A stretch of 64,000 bases of DNA from UBA817 sp049889215 (GTDB lineage: Bacteria; Margulisbacteria; Marinamargulisbacteria; UBA817): the NCBI GenBank assembly GCA_049889215.1, contig JBMHDV010000005.1:40053-104052 (forward strand), in the 5' to 3' direction. Below, in pieces: positions 1-7,975 of the stretch (positions are counted from its first letter, which is position 1; every line of letters begins with the position of its first letter). Both the position numbers and the translations under genes were made by a program. The notes under the pieces were generated by a model. It did not search any database. It saw nothing but the letters and a program-made list of their open reading frames with translations, and had not been told where the DNA came from.

Positions 1-1
1 C

Positions 2-463
2 GTGGTATCCCGTGGTATTGCACCACCTTACACGCAATTGAGGGTGCACAGTGATCAACGCTCATTAAAAAACGAACATATTCAACTAAATCCTACGGTT
101 AGTGTGCTGTATTATTCGCAACCACAAAAACTGCAAGTCCGTTTTACAGGGATCGCCAGCATTGTCACGGCTGGCAATGATCATAAGCAATATTTTAATG
201 ATTCTTCCCAACATGCCAAACTGTGTTATGGGTACCCCACCGCACCCGGCACCCCCATTACCGAATCAACCAAAGAAGCCTTGCACCCCAACATTACGGT
301 TGCCAACTTGGCCGATGTGCAAGCCACGGCCCAAACCAATTTTTCGGCCATCATGATCAACTTAACTCAGGTGGATGTCCTATGGCTATGCAATCAAGGG
401 CATGTGCGTATTGCTGGCAATTGTGAGGATGATGCCTGGCAACTGCAGTACGTGGTTGCTTGA
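2..463 (+). CDS. Pyridoxamine-5'-phosphate-oxidase-like flavoprotein, 5' partial
   Basis: The reading frame is open at the left edge, so the real start lies outside the window. The visible 153 residues resemble the split-barrel FMN-binding fold of PNPOx-like proteins: an early DQRSLK segment, the strand pattern NPTVSVLYY, then LQVRFTGIASI, and a closing VDVLWLCNQGH ... WQLQYVV strand pair. In this family those positions contact the flavin phosphate and build the dimer barrel. The substrate cannot be inferred, because many members are general flavin-nucleotide oxidases rather than vitamin B6 enzymes. The gene ends 61 nt before the next start and a promoter lies in that gap, so it is probably not co-transcribed with the following gene. 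Family assignment is by pattern only. Confidence 0.6.
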   Translation: MVSRGIAPPYTQLRVHSDQRSLKNEHIQLNPTVSVLYYSQPQKLQVRFTGIASIVTAGNDHKQYFNDSSQHAKLCYGYPTAPGTPITESTKEALHPNITVANLADVQATAQTNFSAIMINLTQVDVLWLCNQGHVRIAGNCEDDAWQLQYVVA

Positions 464-485
464 GCCCAATTAAATTCGGTATAAT
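456..485 (+). promoter_or_regulatory. Sigma-70-like promoter of the DoxX-like gene
   Basis: TTGCTT at 456-461 and a consensus TATAAT at 480-485 are separated by 18 nt. The predicted start of transcription leaves a leader of about 32 nt that contains the TGGAGG ribosome binding site of the gene at 525. Confidence 0.6.
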
Positions 486-524
486 AGAGTACGCTTTCCC
501 CAAAATCTATTACTGGAGGTCTTC

Positions 525-857
525 ATGTCACCTGAAACCGTGTTACTCGCATTAAAAATCATTTTGGTGTCATCCATATTTTTTGTTTGGGTGGTTCGCT
601 ACCAAAACATCATTAAAGAGTTTGCTGAATACAATTTACCCAATTGGTTACGCGATTTTATTGGCATCATAAAAATCACATTTTGTGGGGTATTAATTTC
701 TGGCAATGCTGAATTAACGGCACTGGCCGTGGGTGGTATGGCCGTCTTAATGCTTGCTGCATTCTTAACGCACATTAAATTCAAACACAACGTTGTTCAA
801 ATGGCGCCATCGTTAACGTTACTGATTATTTGTGGCGTTTTATTTTTAAATACTTAA
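525..857 (+). CDS. DoxX-like four-helix membrane protein
   Basis: A 110-residue hydrophobic protein with about four predicted membrane helices (roughly residues 5-25, 45-62, 68-85 and 92-109). The short loop with LPNWLRDFIG before helix 2 and the HIKFKHN segment before the last helix match the layout of small DoxX-family inner-membrane proteins. Their biochemical role is mostly unknown, though some relate to redox or quinone chemistry. The start is supported by TGGAGG six nt upstream of ATG. It converges with the cryptochrome gene, and the two stop codons overlap by 4 nt. Family assignment is moderate; function is not claimed. Confidence 0.6.
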   Translation: MSPETVLLALKIILVSSIFFVWVVRYQNIIKEFAEYNLPNWLRDFIGIIKITFCGVLISGNAELTALAVGGMAVLMLAAFLTHIKFKHNVVQMAPSLTLLIICGVLFLNT

Positions 858-2107
858 AATAGTTTCCCCTGCAACCAGTGGTTAACAAAGGCACCGGATG
901 CATCGTAGCGCTTGGCTTGTTCAGGCACATTAAACACCCGGGGTTGGTTTGAATTTCCAACCCCGGCAATGTACATCCAATTGCCAATATTACTGGCCAC
1001 ATCGGCATCAATTAGATAATGCTCAAACGCCGCGGCACCCCAGCGCCAATCCTGACCCAGGTCATGAATCAAATAACTGGCGACGTTTTGCCGACCACGA
1101 TTGGACATGTAGCCGGTTTGTACCAATTCCAACATATTCGCATTCACAAAGGCATTCTCAGTGGTGCCAGTAATCCAGGCTTGGCATTTGGCATTATCCA
1201 CCGGTGGACTGGCAATGCCAGGCTGTAAAAACCCGCCATGCTGATACCAGTGCTTATGATGTTTGGCACATTGATAATGAAAAAAGTCACGCCATAGCAG
1301 CTCAAAAAACAACCAGTATGTGCTGTCATTTTTTTGAACTTGTTTTTCGTACCGTTTAATTTCAGCATAAATACTACGTGCGGATACACAGCCATGGGCC
1401 AAGGCCATGGATAGTTTGGCGGAAACATGCCGGCCAATTAAGCGGTTGCGTGTTTTTTTGTAATGGGCAATCGCATTGGTCTGCCACATGTACTCATCCA
1501 AATGCTGCCAAGCGGCGGTTTCACCACCCCGCATGATGGGGTCTTGGTGCTGGGCGGCTGGCAATTGGGCCTGCGTGATGGTTGCTGGTATGTTTGCAAA
1601 GTTAAGATTTGTAGGGGCCTTATCAGGGGCGGCAACCTTGACTCGTTTTTCGACATGCTGACGAAATTTGGTAAACCCATTCGGCACCAATTCAGGTTGA
1701 ATATCGTCCAATAACGTGGTGTCGTTCATCACAGTAACCTCGTGCCCGTGCGTATCACAAATGCGGGCAATGGCCTGCAATTCGTCTGCCTCATACTGGC
1801 CTGGAACAGCGTTGGTGATTAAGCGCATGGCCGGCAAATGCTGGGCCAAATGACTAACCACATCGGCCATTGTGCCAGCGGCAACACATAAATTACCGTG
1901 CAATTGCTGATTTAAATCGGTAAGTGCTTCCACCAAAAACTGTTCGCGATGGCTGCCCATGCTGGCCCACCCACACCAGGGCCGTTCGTGGCGTTCCGTG
2001 TCCCACACCGCCACAGGCAATACCGGGTCGCCATGGGCCGCTGCCGCTACCAAAGCTCGATTATCAATCACCCGTAAATTTTGGCGAAATAAGACGACTG
2101 AAATCAT
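854..2107 (-). CDS. Cryptochrome DASH / photolyase-family flavoprotein
   Basis: 417 residues with both photolyase-family domains: an N-terminal Rossmann antenna domain (about 1-130) and a helical FAD-binding domain. DASH-type signatures are clear: YKKTRN near residue 216, SAKLSMALAHGCVSAR near 229-244, STYWLFFELLWRDFF at 262-276, then NRGRQNVAS, DWRWGAAAFE, NIGNWMYIAGVGN and QAKRYD. DASH proteins bind FAD and usually a folate antenna, and repair cyclobutane dimers in single-stranded or loop DNA; some act in light signalling. It is at the short end for the family. Its ATG overlaps the TGA of the upstream photolyase-like gene (ATGA), so the two are probably translationally coupled. Repair versus signalling cannot be separated here. 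Confidence 0.88.
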   Translation of the reverse strand: MISVVLFRQNLRVIDNRALVAAAAHGDPVLPVAVWDTERHERPWCGWASMGSHREQFLVEALTDLNQQLHGNLCVAAGTMADVVSHLAQHLPAMRLITNAVPGQYEADELQAIARICDTHGHEVTVMNDTTLLDDIQPELVPNGFTKFRQHVEKRVKVAAPDKAPTNLNFANIPATITQAQLPAAQHQDPIMRGGETAAWQHLDEYMWQTNAIAHYKKTRNRLIGRHVSAKLSMALAHGCVSARSIYAEIKRYEKQVQKNDSTYWLFFELLWRDFFHYQCAKHHKHWYQHGGFLQPGIASPPVDNAKCQAWITGTTENAFVNANMLELVQTGYMSNRGRQNVASYLIHDLGQDWRWGAAAFEHYLIDADVASNIGNWMYIAGVGNSNQPRVFNVPEQAKRYDASGAFVNHWLQGKLF

Positions 2108-3573
2108 TGGCTCACCTTTGTAATGAAGGCATTGGCCGCCTTAAATAGCCGTGTTTTTTTATCGGCTGCCATTTTATCGCAGGTTTTAACGGCCAACCCC
2201 ATGCGAGCATTTTTGGTAAAAAAGTCGCGATGCTTATCGATAAAGCGCCAATACAACCCATCGGCAATATCGCACCAATCACCCGTGCCATAATGGCTCA
2301 TTTTTCGAATGTAGTTGGACCCACAAATATACGGTTTGGTTGCAAAAATGCCGCCATCACTAAATTGGCTCATGCCAAACACATTGGGGCCCATGACCCA
2401 GTCACTGCTATCGGCATACATGCTCATAAACCAATCGTAGACATCCATGGGCAGCAGTTCACACATCAACATGGTGGCCCCCAATACCATTAAGCGTTCA
2501 ATGTGGTGGGTGTAGCCGGTTTTAAGCGCGGTTTTTATGGCATGGTCCACCGGGTCGTGCCCTGTGGTTCCCGTCCACCACACCTCCCCCATCCGGCGGG
2601 TATGATTAAAAAAATTGGTGTCGTGTTGCTGAGCATCAAATTCACTGTAAATGCCATACACAAACTCGCGCCAACCAATCACTTGTCGAATAAAGCCTTC
2701 CAAACAATTAATTGGAACCGTGTCCTGGTGCTCGAGGGCTGACTGCACGACCTCGTTGGGTGTTAATAAACCGATATTCAATAAAGGAGCGATGGCCGAA
2801 TGGAACAACCACACATCCCGCTCGTCGATGGCATCCTCATAATCGCCGAATTGGTTAAAATAGCGGTCCAAGAAGTCCGTCCACCAGGCTAGCGCTGCAG
2901 AACGTGTCACTGGCAGCCATAAATCGCGGGCATCCCCCGGATGATCACTAAACTCGTTATTCACCATATTAATGACGTCTGTAGTAATGGCGTCGTGCTC
3001 GGGCAATGTTCGGGTTGGAATCGTAACATTTTTGGGTAGTTTTTTACGGTTCATTGCATCAAAGCTGTACTGCCCGCCCACCGGCTTGCCATCCGCCATT
3101 AAAATGCCGGTTTGTTTTCGAATGCGTTCGTAATAGGTTTTCATGAACGGTTTTTTAACTGTGCCCAAATAATCAGCAAAGGCTGTGGGTGATTGCAATA
3201 ACATTGGGGTCCCACCTTCAACCAAGCGGACACCGGCTTGCTCAAGCTCAGTTGTAAGTACTTGATAAAATGCACGGTCCATAATATGAGGCACGTGAAT
3301 GGTTGTTGTGTCAGGTGCCGCTGCCAATATGGTGGCTGAAAACGTGGCTGTGGCGGTTGGGTTATAGTTAATGTAGTGGACGGTAAACCCAGCAGCGATT
3401 AAATCATCGCGGTAATGACGCATGGCCGAAAAAAAGAAGGCGACTTTAATTTTGTGGTGCTTAATGTTGCGGCACAATTCATGGTGTTCACACATGATGA
3501 TGGGCTGTGTTTTATCGAGGTGAGAAAATGGGTAAAAGAGTTGATTTCCTAAAATTAATTGCTGGGTAGACAT
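2104..3573 (-). CDS. Photolyase-related protein of the FeS-BCP / COG3046 group
   Basis: 489 residues. The N-terminus (LILGNQLF, MCEHHELCR, KVAFFFSAMRHY) and the C-terminus (MSQFSDGGIFATKPYICGSNYIRKMSHY, abbreviated here as FSDGGIFATKPY then YIRKMSHY, and LYWRFIDKHR) match the prokaryotic photolyase-related family that includes bacterial (6-4) photolyases. These bind FAD, a ribolumazine antenna and often a 4Fe-4S cluster. Here the usual paired Cys-x-x-Cys region is replaced by YGTGDWC, leaving isolated cysteines (MLMCEL, YICGSN, DWC), so the cluster may be altered. There is no Shine-Dalgarno sequence. A TACACT hexamer (3580-3585) lies exactly 6 nt before ATG, which suggests a leaderless mRNA. 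First gene of a two-gene operon with the DASH gene. Confidence 0.82.
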   Translation of the reverse strand: MSTQQLILGNQLFYPFSHLDKTQPIIMCEHHELCRNIKHHKIKVAFFFSAMRHYRDDLIAAGFTVHYINYNPTATATFSATILAAAPDTTTIHVPHIMDRAFYQVLTTELEQAGVRLVEGGTPMLLQSPTAFADYLGTVKKPFMKTYYERIRKQTGILMADGKPVGGQYSFDAMNRKKLPKNVTIPTRTLPEHDAITTDVINMVNNEFSDHPGDARDLWLPVTRSAALAWWTDFLDRYFNQFGDYEDAIDERDVWLFHSAIAPLLNIGLLTPNEVVQSALEHQDTVPINCLEGFIRQVIGWREFVYGIYSEFDAQQHDTNFFNHTRRMGEVWWTGTTGHDPVDHAIKTALKTGYTHHIERLMVLGATMLMCELLPMDVYDWFMSMYADSSDWVMGPNVFGMSQFSDGGIFATKPYICGSNYIRKMSHYGTGDWCDIADGLYWRFIDKHRDFFTKNARMGLAVKTCDKMAADKKTRLFKAANAFITKVSQ

Positions 3574-3609
3574 ACCATAAGTGTATCAAAAAAATATGAT
3601 GAATCCTGC

Positions 3610-3638
3610 TTTACAAATTGACCAAGACCCCATATCAT
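3610..3638 (+). promoter_or_regulatory. rpmB promoter, near-leaderless transcript
   Basis: TTTACA (3610-3615) and TATCAT (3633-3638) are 17 nt apart, and the rpmB ATG follows 8 nt after the -10. The predicted transcription start is 0-2 nt before the ATG, and no Shine-Dalgarno sequence is visible. Confidence 0.6.
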
Positions 3639-3646
3639 TGTGAATT

Positions 3647-3874
3647 ATGGCTAGACAAGATCAAATTACTAAAAGCAAAAAACGCGTTGCAAATAACGTG
3701 TCTCACTCCAACAGAAAAACAAAGCGTACGCAGGAAATCAACTTGCAAACCAAGCGTTTTTTTATTGAAGAACAAAACCGATGGGTGAAGTTACGTGTCA
3801 CAACTCGTTCCATTCGCAGCATCGCTAAAATGGGCATTTTAGCTTTTGCTAAAAAGCACGGCGTTAAGCTTTAA
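3647..3874 (+). CDS. rpmB: Large-subunit ribosomal protein bL28
   Basis: 75 residues, normal length for bL28. The conserved core is clear: VSHSNRKTKRTQEINLQTKRFF followed by NRWVKLRVTTRSIRSIAKMG (core positions roughly 18-66). bL28 binds 23S rRNA near the exit region and is needed for 70S assembly. The N-terminus lacks the cysteine pair of zinc-binding bL28 forms, so this is the zinc-independent type. It stands alone between the photolyase pair and phoR, and its stop overlaps the end of phoR on the other strand by 4 nt. The ATG follows a -10 hexamer by 8 nt with no ribosome binding site. Confidence 0.93.
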   Translation: MARQDQITKSKKRVANNVSHSNRKTKRTQEINLQTKRFFIEEQNRWVKLRVTTRSIRSIAKMGILAFAKKHGVKL

Positions 3875-5619
3875 TCGTTCGGTAATTCCAAACTAAACGT
3901 TGTTCCCACATTCAGTTTGCTAGACACTGCTGCCTGTCCACCATGGGACTGCGCAATGTGTTTTACAATGGCCAAGCCAAGGCCCGTCCCACCCATTTGC
4001 CGTGAGCGTGCATCGTCCACTCGGTAAAACCGTTGAAACAACTTCGATATATGGGCATCGTCAATGCCATGCCCTTCGTCTTTAACAAATAGAATATCTG
4101 CATTCGGCTGTTGATCCAGCCACACTGTAACCGTGGTATTTTCTGGTGAATACTTAATGGCATTGTCCACCAAGTTTTTTAACGCCTGCACCATTAAATT
4201 CGCATTGCAGTTAATGTCTGTATCGCTTTTAGTGATGGTCAATTGAATCTGTTTCTTATCCGCTTTTGGCTGGCATTGTTGGCCCACCATATCGAATATT
4301 TGGTTGATGGGTGTGGGTGACTTTTCGATCACACCACCGGTGGTCTCCAATTTAGATAAGTGCAGTAAATCGTCAATAATATCGTTTAAGCGGTCCACAT
4401 GGGTTAAGGCCTTGGCCAAAAAGTCATCTGGCAAATCCATGCCCTTCTGATTGGCAGTTAAGGATGTTTCGACCATGGACCGAATCAAGGTAATGGGCGT
4501 TTTAAGTTCGTGGGACACATTTGCCACAAACTTTTGACGGGTGGACTCCAAACGCTTTAAGCGGGTGATGTCCTGGGCAATTAAAATGCCACGTGGTTCT
4601 TGTGACTCTTCGTAAATGGCGCCGATTAATAAGACCAATTTTCCGTTGGGATGTTCAATTTCGATAGGATCCACATCTTGTTGGTCCATGAGTTGGCGTA
4701 GATAGGTTTTAATGGTTGGGTGATCCGCCAAATCTATGTGGGTGTCATCTTCTGGCATGTTAAAGCACAGTGGGCGGGCCGCTTTATTGACCAACAATAC
4801 GTTTAGGGCATCATCCACCACCACCAAGCCGTTGATCATGTTATTTAAGATGATGTCCTTCTTTTCTTTTTCTTTCGATATTTTTTGAATGAAGGTGCTG
4901 ATGTTATCGGCCATTTCGACCAGGCGGATATTCAAGTGATTAATTTCGCGAATGAAGGATGGTTTTGGGTTCACCTTTTCGAACTTCCGTTCATTAATGC
5001 GGCGAATGGTTTTGGCCGTCCACTTTAAGGGGGCTGAAATCCAGCGTGACATAAAGTACGTTACCAACAAACACAGTAAAAATATGAGGCCCGTATACAA
5101 GGCCAGGGCCTGGGTAATATTGCCCAAATCAGCTTCGATGGTGCGAATGGGCACGGCCAAGCGTAAAATATTGGTTGGGGTTTGTTTGGCCACATACACC
5201 AATGACTTATCCAAGGTGGCACTAAAGCGGATGGCGGACCCAATGCCATTGGTCTTGGCTTGTTGGACTTCCGGGCGATTGGAATGGTTGTCCATGGGGG
5301 CCCCTTGGCTAGCCGAGTCATACACCACGGCACCCGTGGGTGAAATAATGGTTAAGCGTAATTCATCGTCATTTAGCTGATGAATCCCAGCCATCATCGT
5401 GCTAAGCGAATGGTTGGGGGTGGCCATTTGACGTTCGATATAATTTAACTGACGGGTTAGCTGTTGGATGGTTTTGTCCACCACATATTCTTTTAAATGG
5501 TGGCTGGTTAACATCAAAATAGAGCCAATAGCCACCGCTAAAATGATAATGGTGGATAAAAATAACTGGGTAAAGTAGCGAATATTAAGCGTCAACGTCT
5601 TTAAACTTGTAGCCCACAC
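3871..5619 (-). CDS. phoR: PhoR-like sensor histidine kinase
   Basis: 582 residues in the classical PhoR order: membrane helix 1 (about 19-39), an extracytoplasmic sensor region (40-168), membrane helix 2 (about 172-192), a HAMP-like linker, a PAS domain (about 255-355), HisKA with VSHELKTPITL (phospho-accepting His370) and an ATPase domain with LVDNAIKYSPEN, DEGHGI, FQRFYRVD and GGTGLGLAI. It phosphorylates the partner response regulator and usually reports phosphate limitation through the PiT or Pst transporter. The start is uncertain: GTG at 5619 overlaps phoB by 35 nt, while a TTG nine codons further in would shorten the overlap. Co-transcribed with phoB. Assignment to phosphate rests on domain order plus the adjacent permease and Pho boxes. 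Confidence 0.85.
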   Translation of the reverse strand: MWATSLKTLTLNIRYFTQLFLSTIIILAVAIGSILMLTSHHLKEYVVDKTIQQLTRQLNYIERQMATPNHSLSTMMAGIHQLNDDELRLTIISPTGAVVYDSASQGAPMDNHSNRPEVQQAKTNGIGSAIRFSATLDKSLVYVAKQTPTNILRLAVPIRTIEADLGNITQALALYTGLIFLLCLLVTYFMSRWISAPLKWTAKTIRRINERKFEKVNPKPSFIREINHLNIRLVEMADNISTFIQKISKEKEKKDIILNNMINGLVVVDDALNVLLVNKAARPLCFNMPEDDTHIDLADHPTIKTYLRQLMDQQDVDPIEIEHPNGKLVLLIGAIYEESQEPRGILIAQDITRLKRLESTRQKFVANVSHELKTPITLIRSMVETSLTANQKGMDLPDDFLAKALTHVDRLNDIIDDLLHLSKLETTGGVIEKSPTPINQIFDMVGQQCQPKADKKQIQLTITKSDTDINCNANLMVQALKNLVDNAIKYSPENTTVTVWLDQQPNADILFVKDEGHGIDDAHISKLFQRFYRVDDARSRQMGGTGLGLAIVKHIAQSHGGQAAVSSKLNVGTTFSLELPND

Positions 5620-6301
5620 CCCGCACGGTTTCGATTAAATGGGCATAGGGCCCTAATTTTTTTCGAATGGCCACCATCATCACATCAATCGATCGATCAG
5701 TTACAAATACATCATCACCTTTGCAGGCTTCCATCAATTGGGTGCGCTTAAACACCCACCCGGGTTTGGAAATCAAATACTTTAACAAGGCAAATTCCGT
5801 GGCGTTTAAATTGATTTTATGGTCCGCTGTTTTAACAACCATGCGCGTGGTATCCATGGTGATACCAGCCGCCGAGATGGACTCTTTTTCGTTGGTCGCT
5901 GACGCTGCGGCATCGGCCTTACTGCGTCGCAACACGGCTTTAATGCGTGATATGACCACCGATATGCTAAACGGCTTGGTAATGTAATCATCCGCACCAA
6001 TTTCAAGCCCAGAAATGACGTTGTGCTCCAATGTTTTTGCGGTAATAAAAATGATGGGGATGTGTTTGGTCTCGGCATCGCCTTTTAACTCTTTGCAAAC
6101 TTCGAAGCCATCTTTGCCTGGAATCATCACATCCAACAAAATAATCTGTGGTGGATGCTGTTTGACGTGGTCCAATACACCGCTACCTTCGGCCAATGTG
6201 GTCACGTCAAAGCCATCGGCGTTTAGGTTCATTTTTAAGATATCGGCAATGTCGGGCTCATCTTCCACGATCAATACTTTTGGTTGTTTCATTGCCGTCA
6301 T
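5585..6301 (-). CDS. phoB: PhoB-like OmpR-family response regulator
   Basis: 238 residues: receiver domain with acidic pocket EDE, phospho-acceptor Asp57 (IILLDVMIPG), the FITAK switch and TKPF lysine, then a winged-helix DNA-binding domain ending RGVGYKF. It binds direct repeats upstream of phosphate genes when phosphorylated by PhoR. Two starts are plausible. ATG at 6301 has AAAGGAG six nt upstream. ATG at 6292 (MKQPKVLIV, the usual family start) lies 7 nt after a TATAAT at 6300-6305, the spacing of a leaderless transcript. Four TTAA boxes lie directly upstream, so it is probably autoregulated. Confidence 0.88.
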   Translation of the reverse strand: MTAMKQPKVLIVEDEPDIADILKMNLNADGFDVTTLAEGSGVLDHVKQHPPQIILLDVMIPGKDGFEVCKELKGDAETKHIPIIFITAKTLEHNVISGLEIGADDYITKPFSISVVISRIKAVLRRSKADAAASATNEKESISAAGITMDTTRMVVKTADHKINLNATEFALLKYLISKPGWVFKRTQLMEACKGDDVFVTDRSIDVMMVAIRKKLGPYAHLIETVRGVGYKFKDVDA

Positions 6302-6354
6302 TATAGGCTCCTTTAATTAATTTCACATTAAGCTTTTATTAAGTTTATATTAAC
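6300..6354 (-). promoter_or_regulatory. Pho-box array with -10 element for phoB
   Basis: TTAAT (6317-6321), TTAAG (6328-6332), TTAAG (6339-6343) and TTAAC (6350-6354) recur with an exact 11-nt period in the region between phoB and the permease. On the minus strand a consensus TATAAT (6305-6300) sits 11 nt downstream of the last box. PhoB/PhoP-family regulators bind such TTAA-type direct repeats spaced by one helical turn. The geometry fits activation of phoB; the divergent permease could share the site. Confidence 0.65.
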
Positions 6355-6387
6355 CAATCCTCGCCTCAAAAAAAAGGGGTTTAATTT

Positions 6388-7521
6388 TTGGTTCATGGCA
6401 TGTATGATGCACTTGGAATGGCAACAATGACAAATGCATCAACTCCCCCGTCCCACTCAAAAAAACCGTCTGGTATAATGAGTTTCATTCAATCAGAACG
6501 TCAGTTTATTGGCATTGCTTGCTTATTATTTTTAATTTCATTTATCACTTACCCCATGCCTGGCATTGCGCGTTGGGTGGGTTTTTTAGTGGCCGGTTAC
6601 GCCACGGTGGCCAACGATTCAATTCAAACCATCGGTACCTTTATAGCCTCTAACCGTCAAAAGCCTTGGTGGATTTTATGGTTGTTTATTGGCGGCATCT
6701 TTGTGGCCACAATGACGTATTCATGGGTGACCTACGGTGGTGATGTATCATACGGGCGCTTGGCATCCAAAGGGTTTGCCGAAACCCCCATGACGTTTTC
6801 CTTTTTGCAGGTGGCCGCCCCCATCTTCTTACTGATTTTAACGCGCTTAAAAATGCCGGTATCCACCACATTTTTAATCTTAACCGCGTTTTCAACCTCG
6901 GCCAAAAGTGTTGGCAAGGTATTAATGAAGAGTTTAACAGGCTATGGCCTGGCATTTGGCATTGCCATTATTGCTTGGTTGGCGGTATCCAAACTGATTG
7001 AAAAATATGCAACCGGTGATGCCAATCCGCTATGGCGTGTGGCCCAATGGATAACCACCGGCATTCTGTGGTCGGTATGGCTGATGCAGGATGCGGCCAA
7101 CATTGCGGTGTACTTGCCCCGCCAGTTGGGTGCGCCATCGTTCTTGTTCTTTGTGATCCCCATCACCTTGGGTTTGGGCTTCATGTTATTTAAGGGCGGG
7201 GCCAAAATTCAGGAAGTGGTGGAAGAAAAGTCCCGTGTGCAAGATGTGCGCTCTGCCACATTAATTGACTTTATTTATGCGATTATTTTGTTTTACTTTA
7301 AATTGCACTCTAAAATCCCAATGAGCACCACCTGGGTATTTTTAGGGCTATTGGCCGGTCGTGAACTGGCGATGAGTATTCGTGGCACATCCAACCTATC
7401 GCTGATTGAGGCCATTAAAATGGGCTCTCGTGACGCATTTAAAGCGGCCATTGGCCTGGCGATCTCGTTTCTGATTGCCCTGGGCTGCAATGCAGCCATG
7501 CGCCAAGCGTTATTGGGTTAA
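6388..7521 (+). CDS. PiT-family phosphate permease-like membrane protein
   Basis: 377 residues with about ten hydrophobic helices. The two halves each carry diverged PiT signatures: ATVANDSIQTIGTF near residue 73 and LMQDAANIAVYLPR near 235 resemble the family GxNDxAN motifs. MPVSTTFLILTAFS and IPMSTTWVFLGLLAG resemble the paired PISTTH segments. PiT permeases import inorganic phosphate with a cation. Divergent from phoBR with Pho boxes between, which supports a phosphate role. The start is uncertain: TTG at 6388 has AAAAGGGG upstream, while ATG at 6427 has GGAA at suitable spacing. The last 112 nt recur, diverged, at 9675-9786. The stop abuts the stop of the next minus-strand gene. Confidence 0.7.
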   Translation: MVHGMYDALGMATMTNASTPPSHSKKPSGIMSFIQSERQFIGIACLLFLISFITYPMPGIARWVGFLVAGYATVANDSIQTIGTFIASNRQKPWWILWLFIGGIFVATMTYSWVTYGGDVSYGRLASKGFAETPMTFSFLQVAAPIFLLILTRLKMPVSTTFLILTAFSTSAKSVGKVLMKSLTGYGLAFGIAIIAWLAVSKLIEKYATGDANPLWRVAQWITTGILWSVWLMQDAANIAVYLPRQLGAPSFLFFVIPITLGLGFMLFKGGAKIQEVVEEKSRVQDVRSATLIDFIYAIILFYFKLHSKIPMSTTWVFLGLLAGRELAMSIRGTSNLSLIEAIKMGSRDAFKAAIGLAISFLIALGCNAAMRQALLG

Positions 7522-7851
7522 CTACTTTTTAATTTTATAAAATAAGGCGGCTTCGTTCACTTCAAGTGTATGGGTTTGCATTTGCCCACCATCATTAAAC
7601 GAGTAACTAAATTTCATCTTGCCGTCTTTGGTGATGGACAACTTTAATTTATTACTGTAATCCAAATTGAATGGAAGTTTATTAGCATCAGGGTTGTATT
7701 TAATATTCCCCGCATTACCTTCACCAGCCTGCCAAGACAGCCCCACAACACCTGCACAGTTGTATAAGTCCATCACTTGCTCGGCAGTTAAACTTAATGG
7801 TGTGTCAGCATCATTATTAACTAAAACATTAAAATCATCTGCTTTCTGCAC
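7522..7851 (-). CDS. Small orphan protein, possibly 5'-truncated
   Basis: 109 residues from a GTG, not recognised. It is rich in Asn, Asp and Lys with beta-type segments (KLKLSITKDGKMKFSYSF) and no signal peptide. The frame stays open upstream for about 38 more codons without an ATG, back to an in-frame stop next to the end of the preceding gene, and those codons (for example IDKLKTYQEYIKPI) look like coding sequence. The gene may therefore have lost its original start, or begin at the weakly placed GTG. It follows the 7976-9568 gene on the same strand and lies between the permease and the duplicated permease tail. Confidence 0.5.
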   Translation of the reverse strand: MQKADDFNVLVNNDADTPLSLTAEQVMDLYNCAGVVGLSWQAGEGNAGNIKYNPDANKLPFNLDYSNKLKLSITKDGKMKFSYSFNDGGQMQTHTLEVNEAALFYKIKK

Positions 7852-7975
7852 GTCCTTTTGAGCTATTATCGGCTTTATATATTCTTGGTAGGTTTTTAAT
7901 TTATCAATCGCTTGTAAATCTAAAAAATCCGGTTGTTGTATCCTAGCTAGGAGGATTAATCGAGTCTCGCGTATT

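Noticed and set aside
6473..6478. TATAAT as the permease promoter
   Set aside because: It lies within the coding region upstream of the first membrane helix and has no suitable start codon after it.
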